A stretch of 64,000 nucleotides of DNA from Pseudocercospora fijiensis CIRAD86 (Eukaryota > Ascomycota > Dothideomycetes > Mycosphaerellales > Mycosphaerellaceae), in contig NW_006921534.1 in NCBI RefSeq assembly GCF_000340215.1, positions 3,239,198 through 3,303,197 of the forward strand, given 5' to 3'. How positions within the stretch are numbered: position 1 is the first letter of the stretch; every line of letters starts with the position of its first letter. The notes under the pieces were generated by a model. The model did not search any database. It saw only the letters and a list, made by a program, of their open reading frames with translations, and had not been told where the DNA came from. Of this stretch, positions 54,991 to 64,000 are shown one piece after another. Both the position numbers and the translations under genes were made by a program.

Positions 54991-55456
54991 AATGCCAATT
55001 GCAGCTCAAGTCATCCCAATGCAATTCAAGATCGTCCCCAAACAGCCTCAGTCTCCAGCACAGCTCAGCAAATATCTCCTAGCAGCGAGACTGCAACGAT
55101 ATCGGCGACGTCCAGCGCTTATAGGAGTGACGAGCAGGGGCGGCTGGGGCGGGCGGAGTGGGGATCGGAAAAGACTTCGGCAGAGGGATTGCGTCGGATG
55201 ATGGTTTACGCGGCCTCGTCGGATGTTGCACCGACCGCCCACACATTTTGCTTATACAACTTTACTACGGAGGATTCGGATTGATATGGGCTGCTATTGA
55301 CTACACAAAGTGGTTTGGCGAAGCTTTTCAACCTTGCATTGCAGCCAAAGGTCTCTGTTGCACCACACCTTGATCCTCCACTCCATCGAGCGAGTCAGTG
55401 GACTGCCATCTTCGGTTGAACGAAGGTTTTGGCTCGTACATGCGTCCCTGCTTTCT
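54991..55456. other. intergenic, CoA-transferase promoter
   Basis: 466 bases upstream of the CoA-transferase start. A GC-rich patch (about 55,133-55,165) is followed by AT-richer sequence toward 55,300. No RNA gene or clear operator was seen. Confidence 0.5.
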
Positions 55457-56010
55457 TCAGTGTCTTTCTAGTCTTTCTACTTGGAAATCTCGCCTCTTTG
55501 CCAGGAGTCTTTCCGCCAGAATGCCAGCGATCATCATCGGGACCGAGTCGAAAACATATTGGTAGGCCTCATGGTTCGGAACCGTTCCGGCGGAATATTC
55601 GATGAGGCGGAATACGATTCGGGTTGTGATCAGCAGCATGACGGCGTACTGCACGTATACCAGTGCGAGAGCTCTAGCACGCTGCTGGCTTTGAGCTTGT
55701 CTTGGAACTTGAAGACGGAATTGAATGACCATTGCCAGGCAGACGGATATACAGATCTGTTGAAAAGCGATGTCGCCCATGTAGATGTGAAGTCCAAGCA
55801 TGATTGTCTTTGTCTCCTTCTGACCTGAAGCGATCCCTGCACCAGTGGCCTGCACCAGGAATGCAATAATGTCGAGCAGCACGAAGATGAGACAGAAGCG
55901 CCACGCAGGGATCCTGAATGACCGTGCCGAAGTGGTAAAACTGTACACCATCCGTCCTTGAACCATGTACGCGTAGCCATTCGTGAAAATCGGCGCGATC
56001 GTAACGCAAG
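55457..56010 (-). pseudogene. RTA1-like membrane protein, C-terminal part (gene probably broken)
   Basis: The minus frame ending at 55457 encodes the C-terminal two thirds of an RTA1-family seven-TM protein: APIFTNGYAYMVQGRMVYSF, a membrane helix RFCLIFVLLDIIAFLVQATGAGI, two more helices, then ITTRIVFRLIEYSAGTVPNHEAYQYVFDSVPMM, the family's IR-x-x-F-R-x-x-E and E-x3-Y-x-F-D-x-x-P-M motif. RTA1 proteins are fungal lipid-translocation or stress-resistance membrane proteins. Upstream, the frame closes at a TAA at about 56016. A GTTAGT donor and a good branch site CTAAT lie just before, but the expected acceptor reads TTGCG with no AG. The usual N-terminal motif (E-x2-G-Y-x2-R) was not found in any frame. 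A shorter start at 55966 would give 169 residues. I regard it as a pseudogene or a mis-assembled gene. Confidence 0.5.
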
Positions 56011-56243
56011 ATAATTAGCGAGGGATGACACAGTCGGGCAGGAATGGACTAACATCATGAAAACGAACCAGTACGTGTAGAATTGATCATTCGTGACAAT
56101 CGTGATCAAAGACCAGTTCCCATTCGTTGCACGGCCGATCGTAAAGTAATTGACAACGAAGATTACTATACTTACTTGAGCAGTAGCGAGGTGGACAAGC
56201 CAAACCATCATGTGGAATAGCTTCGAACTATACAGAAAAGCTT

Positions 56244-56666
56244 TCAACTCGATGCGCTGTGCAGCTTGTTCAGTCCGTGGAGGCGTCTTGTACGATGCCA
56301 TACACTGTAGAAGTGGAGTATGTGAAGGCCCGATGATCCTGAGCGGAGACCAACACAACCCGCGCCCAGGAAAGCGATGCCCGTAACAATCTGCTGATCG
56401 CTGAGAGTGAGGATAGCTTTTCTCAGCGCTATGTGTATCGAAGTGTGCTTCTCCGCTCGAGATGGAATCCGCAGGACAAATCGATCGACTGTTCGGAGAA
56501 GACCATCGTCGACTAACCCGCCAAAGTATGCTATGAGAACGGCCAACAGGGTCAAGCAGGCGCTCAATACGAACGCGATTATGGCTCCTAACCCCGAGAT
56601 ATTGAGATCTCCTTTCGCTTGAGTTCCTCGGGAGATGAGTTCCCAGCAATTGTCGGGTCTTTCCAT
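56244..56666 (-). pseudogene. N-terminal fragment of a fungal multi-TM protein of unknown function
   Basis: An ATG at 56666 opens 140 codons beginning MERPDNCWELISRGTQAKGD, with one strong membrane helix (GLGAIIAFVLSACLTLLAVLIAYFGGL), a charged loop, and SDQQIVTGIAFLGAG. This pattern is typical of the start of an uncharacterised family of fungal seven-TM proteins that is distinct from RTA1. After about residue 115 the family pattern is lost and the frame ends in unrelated residues. The segment between here and the RTA1 part (56,040-56,240) holds another hydrophobic frame (HMMVWLVHLATAQVSIVIFV) with a strong GTAAGT donor but no usable acceptor. It may be the first exon of a decayed gene or part of a chimera with the RTA1 fragment. 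Confidence 0.4.
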
Positions 56667-57995
56667 TGCTGGAGAAGCGCTTTTCGCTGACGCTATGTGC
56701 CGTCGGAATGGTTCCTGCTTGACCGTGTGCTATCTGAGCAGGCGATCTGGTAGATCTCCATCACGCGAGGACTCTGGATGCTAGAAGGACGTTGAGTAAT
56801 GATGTGGGAGGGCCGAAGATGTAGAAAGAAGCTGCATGATTAACAAGAGAGCTGATTGATCAGAGACCGGTGGAAACCTTGTTGTTAGTTAGCTTGTCCG
56901 GTCATCAGCTGCTGTGATGGCGGATATCAAAACCACAAGGCTAAGAGCCCAGTGCCGATGAAGGATTGGCGACATGCCGCGTGCAGTGTGCTTAGCTCAG
57001 CTCCGAGGTCCCATACAAGGTCATCAAGTCTCTACCAGTATTTGAAGGACTCTGGCCGCTGTTGCTCTCGAGGTGCTAGAACTGATCTCTCAGAGAAGGA
57101 GGTTGACATAGGTGCCGACTGTTAGAGCCGCTGCTCCGCATCAGAAACATTATTGTCGGATGGCACAAGATGAGTTCTCCTCTCAGCCCAGCCACGAGCA
57201 TTGTTCAAACGATTCCATTGGCACGCGACGGCCATCAGCATCATCGGTCGCACACGTTCGATTCCCCGGCTCGAGCCTGGCCAAGTTGGAAACCCTCCTT
57301 GGCCGGTCTGGCGGGTTGTTGCAAGCCGACCTGGCGTGCTCACAGAACCGGGCGTTGCATCCCAAGCCGGACGAATCGAAGCAAAGGCAGCCCGGCACTT
57401 GAGTTGGCATTGGACAGGTGAGATCTTGCTTCCAGATGCGTGTTTGAGTGTGGTGCGAACCGGAGACGTCGGTCGGTGGTGAAATTATAGAGCAGCAGCA
57501 ACAGACTGACTGTCAGACTGAAGAGTGCCGGCTAATGCAAGGCGGGACAAAGCTTCCGAGCTTGATTGGACTGCGTTGGACGGCTGCGACAACGCGTGCA
57601 TACATCGACCAGCCACTTTGTCTGCTATCGACATTGTCGAAGCGGTGCGAGGGGCTCGACGCAGCGAAGCGTTTGCCGTACCTGCGTTCTGCATTCTGTT
57701 CGCATTCACCTTGTGCTTGTAGGCACCAGCATCTCAGACACTCCTCTCACATCGAATCCAGTAGACGCCGACACGCGAGACACCTGACCGAGACACGCGT
57801 GAAGGCGATGCGACAATCTGCCACCAGCGAAACTGCTGCCAGATCACGATACGTTGACGATTGCGACGCATCGTCCTTTACCATCCCAACTCCCTTCCTA
57901 GCCTCCTTCACTTGTCCCTCTTTTATGCGCCAGTGCCAACCCCGCTGGTGAATGCGCGCGCTTGAATCATCCTACACACTTCTCCACAGAGAAAT
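56667..57995. other. intergenic, divergent region with no supported gene
   Basis: About 1.3 kb. Overlapping small frames at 57,112-57,951 on both strands show no family trait. A GTTCGATTCCCCGG stretch at about 57,259 resembles a tRNA B-box, but no matching A-box or acceptor stem is at the right distance. The last 100 bases are CT-rich, as expected for a fungal leader. Confidence 0.5.
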
Positions 57996-59786
57996 ATGAC
58001 CTCGCGGCAGCATTACCTCGACTCCCATCCCAGTCTGAACGCCAGCATGGACGACTTCGAGGCGCGCGAGTTTTCCCCCACGATGCCCGAAATGCCGTCC
58101 CAGCACTCCGGCTTCAGAAGCAATAACAATTCAGAGTACAGCGAGACCAGCTCGCGGCGGAGCTATTCCCCTCCTCCCTGGCGCAAAAATGGAAGCGGTT
58201 GGTTCAAGCACAGCCGTGCGCTGTCGCCGAGGCGGAATGGTTATCGCAGTAAAGATACGAGTCCACAGTACCAGAGCGGGGGGGATGACGGCGACGACGG
58301 GGAGAACACCGAATATCGGACTGCTAGGCACATTCCGCTACCAGAGTCACCTATCAAAGGTCGGAGTCCGAGCAATAGTCCAGAGCCTGTGTGTGCAGGC
58401 GCGGCACAAGAAGCAGATAAGGGTGGTGGCGAGATCGCAAGTATCGTTCGGCGGCATGTGAGCGAAGAGACACAGAGACCAGAGCCTGAGGTTGAGTCGC
58501 AAGGTGTGCAGACACCCACACAGGGCAATTGTAAGTGCGCAAAGTTGTATAGTAATATGAAGCAGCGTCTGGTGCTAACCTCGTTCGTAGATATCCGCTT
58601 CTCGACTTCGCTCGATGTAGTGCAGCGGACGGAGCCAATAGAAGCTGTTGTGCAGGGCGTGCGGAAAGCTATTCATCATGTCACGAAATCAAAGTACACC
58701 ACATTCTTCTACTCGATAGGAGCACTGGTCCTCTCTGTACTCCTTTCTCACCTGTTCTCGGATCCGACACACGGCCCATCGCCAGATCTTATTAAGGTCG
58801 CCGGACTCGCAAAATCCTTCGAACCCTCAATATACTACTCGGAACATGGCCACGCGCAGATTGAGCAATTACAAGACACCGGTGTTGCTGTTTGGGACTT
58901 AGGCGAGAGTGTAAGGAGCACCAACATGACTTCTGCGCCACAGATTGTCAACCAACTGGATGATCTCTCTGATAGCCTCAAGACACTGGCAATGGAGCTC
59001 ACCAGATTCTTTGCTGCTGTAGATGCTGATGTGGATTCCATTCTCCTGGTCATGGACTGGGCACAACGAGAACTCTCAAACGTGTCGAAAGAGCCTCCTG
59101 GCAGACTGGGCATGCTGTGGTCCAATGCACACAACATGCTCACTAAGGTCGGTCTCATGAGCGAAAATAGCCAGCTCATCCAGCAACTGCTCGGTCAAAC
59201 ATACCTTCAACGATCGAAGGCGACGTTAGAAAGGACCTTTCACGAATTTCTGGGCGTGCTGGAAGAAAGCATTACGAACGAGCTCACTTACTCTCTACAG
59301 CTCTTCCAGCTCTTCGAAGCAATAGACAAGCAATTTCTCAACCTTCAACGAACAGTCATTCGCGAGCAGGATTCACAAGAGCGGCTTGAAAGCGATTTCC
59401 TCGGCAGTCTTTGGACCAGAGTCATCGGCGTAAACGCATCAAAGCTCCGAAAATACGAGAAGAATCGCAACCTACTGCGATCTGTTCGTGATCGGACGGT
59501 GCAAAACAAGCATGTTTTGATCGATCACAACCAACGGCTACGACAGTTGCAGTCCAACCTCGAGATCCTGCGACGCAAGATGGTATCACCGCTCGTGCGG
59601 AGCAGCAATTCAAGCACAATCAGTGTAGAGGCACAAATCAAAGGTCTCGAGACGACGTATCAACAACTCAAAGGAAGCCGAGAGAGCCAGAAGAAGAAAG
59701 TGTTGGAGCTAGTGTATGCTGCTGGCAATCGGCGAGTGTCATTACCGGGAGGTGCAAGGGAGATAGAGAGTGGCGACAGTTATTGA
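57996..59786 (+). CDS. single-pass membrane coiled-coil protein of unknown function, two exons
   Basis: Exons 57996-58530 and 58591-59786; the 60-bp intron (GTAAGT, GCTAAC, CGTAG) splits a codon in phase 1, and being a multiple of three it could be retained in frame. Spliced length 576 residues. Residues 1-175 are disordered and rich in Ser, Pro, Arg and Gly (RRSYSPPPWRKNGSGW; two S-P-x-R sites). One membrane helix follows at about residues 210-235 (TTFFYSIGALVLSVLLSHLF). The remaining 340 residues are mostly helical with heptad-like stretches (QLDDLSDSLKTLAMELTRFF; HNQRLRQLQSNLEILRRKM). This one-TM, coiled-coil layout is seen in several fungal organelle-membrane proteins, but I recognise no named family. 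Confidence 0.68.
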   Translation: MTSRQHYLDSHPSLNASMDDFEAREFSPTMPEMPSQHSGFRSNNNSEYSETSSRRSYSPPPWRKNGSGWFKHSRALSPRRNGYRSKDTSPQYQSGGDDGDDGENTEYRTARHIPLPESPIKGRSPSNSPEPVCAGAAQEADKGGGEIASIVRRHVSEETQRPEPEVESQGVQTPTQGNCKCAKLYSNMKQRLVLTSFVDIRFSTSLDVVQRTEPIEAVVQGVRKAIHHVTKSKYTTFFYSIGALVLSVLLSHLFSDPTHGPSPDLIKVAGLAKSFEPSIYYSEHGHAQIEQLQDTGVAVWDLGESVRSTNMTSAPQIVNQLDDLSDSLKTLAMELTRFFAAVDADVDSILLVMDWAQRELSNVSKEPPGRLGMLWSNAHNMLTKVGLMSENSQLIQQLLGQTYLQRSKATLERTFHEFLGVLEESITNELTYSLQLFQLFEAIDKQFLNLQRTVIREQDSQERLESDFLGSLWTRVIGVNASKLRKYEKNRNLLRSVRDRTVQNKHVLIDHNQRLRQLQSNLEILRRKMVSPLVRSSNSSTISVEAQIKGLETTYQQLKGSRESQKKKVLELVYAAGNRRVSLPGGAREIESGDSY

Positions 59787-60080
59787 TTCCCGCAAGTGAC
59801 GGCGTCCGGGCTCGGAATTGAGCAACATTGCTGCGGTTCCTCTTGTGCAGCAGTTGGGATTACTTGGCGTTTTGAGGCTATGGAGGTGATCTGGATACAG
59901 AATCCGGGTTGGATAAGGAGTTTCCTTTTTTCTGTTTGGATACCATAGCAAAGCGACAGATGTCCGAGCCAACAAGGCTGAAATAAGTTTAAGCATTACC
60001 TCCATTGATCTTAATACTACGGAGAGCCTCTTGGCTGAAACGCCAATTATAAGCAGTTGTCAGAAGATTTTAGTGCCCGG
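59787..60080. other. 3' flank and left edge of second RIPped element
   Basis: Normal composition continues to about 60,050, then CpA and TpG become scarce and TA-rich sequence begins. No terminal inverted repeat could be fixed here. Confidence 0.5.
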
Positions 60081-60466
60081 CCGATTAGCCCTATATATAA
60101 TTTCCGAGGCATTCCTTCGTAGATAACCGGATCTAAGAAGTGTTAATAATACTTAATATTGCTAGCTAAAACAGGCATTCCGCGGATGCTAGGGTCTCTA
60201 ACTTTATATCGTCGAAACCTAATAATATAGGGCCTATTTTCTATATAGGAGGTATTGCTAAAGTCGCTATAGCTGTCTATTATTACTATAATACTTATTA
60301 ACTTATTTAATCTAGCTCTTTAATCTAGCTCTTTAATATAGCTTATCTTATCCTTATTTCTATAACCTATTAACTACGCTATTCGCTATTTAGTCTATTA
60401 ACTTAAGGCTCCTTTATACCGAAGGAATAGTTTAAATAGGTATAGCCCTTTATAACTAACTTCTAG

Positions 60467-63210
60467 GAGAAATACGAGGGCGCTCGTTATAGGGATAGGT
60501 TATTATAGCAGACGATATACTACTATCGTTATCGGCGTAACTTTAATCGCAATCGAGAGCTAGGTATTAGTATCTATAAGGTAGAGTTTTATAAGAACCT
60601 ATACGACGCGTCGATAGCTATAATCGTAGTGTTCGATCGGAAGGCGGATAAGGAGCCTTATAGCTATAAGATCGCTCGAGGAGGCCGCGATTCGGCGTAT
60701 AGTAATAATAATATCTATAGTTATACGATAGACTATATAGTAAGGTTAATATAGTAGATTAAGTCGTATTACGAAGCTAACTAGCTATAGGATATAAGGG
60801 CTTCTAGTAATAGCCTCCGGGTTGTTATCGAATACCTAATAGATTAGTATAACTATAAAACAGCTTATATATTCTGCCTGCTAAAGGAGGGTACTAATAC
60901 AGGTCGTCTTGCTATTATTAGAGCGTACCGTATAAAGAAAGGTATTGTAAAGTAGTCTATAAAGAAGAATATAAAGAGGGTGTCCCTAACTAAGAAGGGC
61001 AATATTCGATTATAGCTAGACAATCTTAATCGTTATTTCGGCTTTCTTATAGACGATATAATAGGCGTAGGACTTTCCTATAAGGCTCTCTTTGTCCGTA
61101 TAGAGGCATTCTAGTATAAGGGTGTTATATAGCAGGCCGACTAGTAGCGTAAGTTACTAAATAGTAGTGTTGCTAGTAATATAGGTTCCTATTTCTTCGG
61201 GGCTGTTAGTGCCTTAGGTATTAGCTTTCCGGCTTTCTTCCTAATATACAAATTTAGATAGCAACGACTAACTGTCTATATATAGCTATTTCTCTTCGAT
61301 GCGACCTATAAAACGTCCGATAATAACTTCTACCTATTTATAGTCTATATCCGCAATGCCTTCGGCTCCTAGATACTAGGGGGGCATATATTACTGTAGA
61401 GCTAGCGAGCAAAGCTTATTAAGGCTAGGCTTTAAGTATTAAAGAAATAGGCCTCCGGCTAGAAGCCTATAGTAGCTATAACTAACGACTCGGCTTAAGA
61501 ACAACGCGCTATTCGACTAGTATTTAAAGAGGAGGAAATAACTATATATCTCTATTAACGATACGCTAAAGAGACCTTCCTACGACACTTCCCCGAGAAG
61601 TAGTATCTATAGGTTTAGCGGCTGTTTTCCTATACGATTTACTACGCTCGTAGCGACGTAGAAGTTATCGATACTATCGATAGAATCGTATAGGAATTAA
61701 GAGACAAATACGCCTCGGATAAACAGGTACAATATCTCCTTAATAACTAGTGTAAGAAGTCGTATCTACAGGCGACTCAGGTATAGCTAGGAAGCCCTCT
61801 TTTAATGTAGGTCTAAATAATATCGCCTCTCGAAGGCTATTATAACGCTATTAAATATAATAAGAGGAAAGAGATAGTCTAGCTATCTATATATAGTACT
61901 ATAGTCGAGCTAATAACAATTAACGCTCGATTGTTATAGAAGGTAGACCTTTAACTATACTAGGTTAGAAAATCTACTAACTTCTAGAAGGTTAAAGAGA
62001 TACTATTCTTCGAGCGGCTTTAACCTCTAGCGGCTTAGGACCTTGTTAGAAAGCAGCTATTAATTGTAGAAGAGTGTAAGGCAAAGGGCCTACCGACTTA
62101 CTATAGCCTTATGCTGTATAGTAGATGGGAGCCGGCTCCGGCTTACTATAACTGCCTTCCGTAGTTTTAGACCTACTTACCTTGTTACTATATCCTTAGG
62201 TTCTACCTGTTTATTACGCTACTAATACTCTAGTAACAATAGGTATACGTTAATTAGTATACTAGCTTCAATTCTATAAAAATAAGCCTATATTAGAAGT
62301 AGCGAGATAGCGATTAGTTATAGCTAGAAGGCTACGAAGACACGCGGAAGCTACAGACTATAGGAGACCTATATCTTCGTAATTTAAGGTCGTACTATAA
62401 CGAGGCCGCCGAGGGCCTATTCTAACACTTCTATCGTATTCGCGACGATAAGACCGTTAATCTAGTAGTATACGACAGCCGTGTACGCGGCTTCCTTTAC
62501 AAGGTTAAGGATACGCTATATAGCCTTACTAACTACTCGATTACTAATTACTACGAGAGCGGCGCCCCTAAGGTTACCTTTATAGGTAAGCGGTTATAGT
62601 AATAGACTTTATATCTTCTAGCGTAGCCGACGATACTAACCCGATCGCTAGTAACAACCTTCCGAGCGCTAGCTATAGCGCGGCCGCCGCGATAGCGATA
62701 ATAGCGTACTAATTAGGCTCTGTTATCGTTACCTACGCGCCCTTACCTCGAGCCGCCGCTACGTCGCAAGTCGTTACTAGGTATATAGTTAGTATAGCCT
62801 ATAGATATCGACTTAGTTAAAGAGGTAGATTTAACTAGCGATATGCCTTAAGCGTCGAATACGTCCTTTAATTTTATTAACCTTATAACGCCTTAAAGAC
62901 CTTCTAGAGTTATAGACCTTAGATTAGAGCGAATAGTAGCTTCTAAATACGACTAGATAGATAACGACGACGTAATACGCAAGATAAAGGGTAAAAGAAG
63001 GACTTCTAATCGATATAGTAACAGTACTAAGAGGCAGAGACAATATAGCGATAGTAATAAGAGGCAGAGTTAATATAGCGATAGTAATAGTAATAGAGTT
63101 AATATAGCGATAGTAACGGTAATAGAGTTAATATAGCGATAGCAATAAGAGGTAGAGTTAATATAGCGATAGTAACGGTAATAGCAACGTTAAAATAGCG
63201 ACTATATATA
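60467..63210 (+). pseudogene. MULE-type transposase, RIP-inactivated
   Basis: Plus frame 2 reads as protein broken by TAG/TAA stops. The MULE core is recognisable: a first catalytic Asp at 61298-61300 within F-D-A-T-Y-K-T-S, a second Asp at 61487-61489 within A-I-T-N-D-S-A, then E-Q-R-A-I-R-L-V-F and the acidic E-E-E close to 61,530, followed by a region where Tyr codons now stand at the expected C-x2-H positions. These match mutator-like (MULE/FAR1-type) transposases, which cut and paste DNA with a DDE RNase-H fold. An N-terminal region of about 270 codons precedes the core; the C-terminus ends in a Gln/Ser/Asp-rich repeat. It cannot produce an active enzyme. Confidence 0.7.
63028..63205. 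repeat. 29-30 bp tandem repeat at the end of the MULE-like element
   Basis: The core AATATAGCGATAG starts at 63042, 63072, 63101, 63130 and 63160, with a decayed sixth copy (AAATAGCG) near 63193. The first units keep transposase frame 2 (Lys-Arg-Gln-Ser, Tyr-Ser-Asp-Ser-Asn pattern); two 29-bp units then break that frame. It is an internal minisatellite of the transposase tail that has drifted. Confidence 0.8.
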
Positions 63211-63272
63211 GGCCTATAGTGCTAGCAATATATATTAATATTAGAGTTAACCCCTATTAACCCCTATCTATC

Positions 63273-63293
63273 TAGTCGACTACTAGTCGACTA
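63273..63293. repeat. doubled palindrome TAGTCGACTA at the right edge of the element
   Basis: Two copies of the self-complementary 10-mer TAGTCGACTA (63273-63282 and 63284-63293) are separated by one C, and are preceded by a direct repeat TTAACCCCTA (63247-63266). It lies at the junction between RIPped and normal DNA. It may be part of a transposon terminus or a target-site structure. Confidence 0.6.
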
Positions 63294-63300
63294 ATTAGGC

Positions 63301-64000
63301 AAGCCGTCGTGCTAAGAATACCCTCCTTCTTAACCCCAATCGTCACCTTAGCTAAGGCCATTCTAATCCGGAATAGGTTATACTACCATATCGGGACTCT
63401 GTTAGCAAACTTTGGTAGCTGCAGCCCAGAAGAGTGGTACACTAAAATCTTTGGACAATCGCCTCCATCTACCAGCTCCGTCAATGTCCGAGGCTCGTTT
63501 CAGATGATTCAAGTCGATGAGGCTATAAGCTGCGGCCGGAAGATACCATGGAGGCCGGACGCTGACTTGGTCAACTCCATTCCGGCCTCTGCCGTGTCGA
63601 CAGGCACCTTGAAAATGGTTGAAAGAAGATTTTTGCTTGGCAGTACTCGGAGTGCCTGTCGCCGAGGCTCGCGTGATAAGATGAAGGTGACGTGACATGC
63701 GACATATCAATTATTGTCCTGTCTCTAGGCTACACGTGGTAGACGATGCGGCAGATGGTGCTTCCTGGCTCGCGCCTCTGGTGACGATGTGCAGTGTGAG
63801 ACGTGCCAAGAGCACTGCCCCAATGGGCGGACGCGCGAGCGAAGGTTGGCCCAATTATGTCACAGGCTGACGAGGTCTAGTGCACACAAGCTGCATCACT
63901 CTCCAAAGCTCTCGTGTGCAAGAAGAGTCGTGCACGCTGCGCCTCGATCATTGCTCCTCTCCAAGTGGCATGGCTAGACCGTTGCTGCAACAGTGGTAGT
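63301..64000. other. non-RIPped flank with no supported gene
   Basis: The plus frame 63309-63695 (128 codons) and the minus frame 63402-63710 (102 codons) overlap; neither has a recognisable motif or splice pattern. Positions 63433-63460 resemble 13773-13800 next to the left RIPped block. The sequence runs off the window edge, so it may be promoter or 3' flank of a gene outside. Confidence 0.5.

Larger units (their letters stand above)
60081..63250 (+). mobile_element. RIP-degraded MULE-like DNA transposon
   Basis: A 3.2-kb block with the same CpA/TpG depletion as the left block, holding a transposase remnant in plus frame 2. Composition is normal on both sides (before about 60,050 and after about 63,300). 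A 14-bp direct repeat (AATCTAGCTCTTTA twice, 60309-60336) lies in the 5' non-coding part. I looked for terminal inverted repeats: the left edge (TAGTGCCCGGCCGATTAGCC, about 60,071) and the reverse complement of the right edge share only a gapped, unconvincing match. Ends are therefore approximate. Confidence 0.72.

Noticed and set aside
57259..57275. tRNA B-box-like GTTCGATTCCCCGG
   Set aside because: No A-box at the right spacing, no acceptor stem and no T-run terminator in suitable positions.
13864..59786. secondary-metabolite or catabolic gene cluster
   Set aside because: No synthase or pathway enzymes are grouped; the genes are mostly unrelated housekeeping functions with a single transporter.
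63309..63695. 128-codon plus frame at the right end
   Set aside because: Overlaps a minus frame of similar size and begins inside the repeat junction; no recognisable domain.

Overview
The window is a stretch of filamentous ascomycete chromosome. The evidence is short (42 to 126 bp) GT-AG introns with CTRAY-type branch sites, a typical Pezizomycotina gene set, and two transposon blocks mutated in the CpA-to-TpA pattern of repeat-induced point mutation (RIP). A Dothideomycete is my best guess, from overall gene style only; it was not tested.

Layout. (1) Positions 1 to about 13,715 are RIP-degraded repeat DNA. A plus-strand Ty3/gypsy chromovirus enters from the left edge (Gag, a C2H2-like finger, LDTG protease, YIDD reverse transcriptase, RNase H, integrase, chromodomain-like tail). 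It is followed, unusually, by a second coding frame of roughly 1,650 codons that runs into a polypurine tract and a TGTTAC long terminal repeat start. (2) From 13,864 to 59,786 the DNA is gene-rich and not RIPped, with 14 genes or gene remnants: an FHF-complex FHIP protein (+), cohesin regulator Pds5 (-), class II myosin heavy chain (-), a Red1-type CCCH zinc-finger protein (+), an AlkB-like dioxygenase with two matching zinc modules (+), an acidic protein of unknown function (+), mitoribosomal protein mL60 (-), TRAPP subunit Trs20 (+), an F-box-like protein (+), a DAL5-type MFS transporter (-), an AhpD-like protein (+), mitochondrial succinyl-CoA:3-ketoacid CoA transferase (-), an apparently broken membrane-protein locus with an RTA1 C-terminus (-), and a one-TM coiled-coil protein (+). 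(3) About 60,080 to 63,250 is a second RIP-degraded element, a MULE-like DNA transposon whose transposase tail is a 29-30 bp tandem repeat. (4) The last 700 bases are non-RIPped DNA with no supported gene.

The central genes are mostly housekeeping functions (cytoskeleton and dynein transport, cohesion, RNA surveillance, DNA or RNA dealkylation, mitochondrial translation and ketone metabolism, vesicle tethering). They do not form a metabolic cluster; adjacency looks incidental apart from short shared promoters and one very tight convergent pair. Multi-exon models were built by eye by requiring splice signals, frame continuity and family fit together. No RNA or database support was available.
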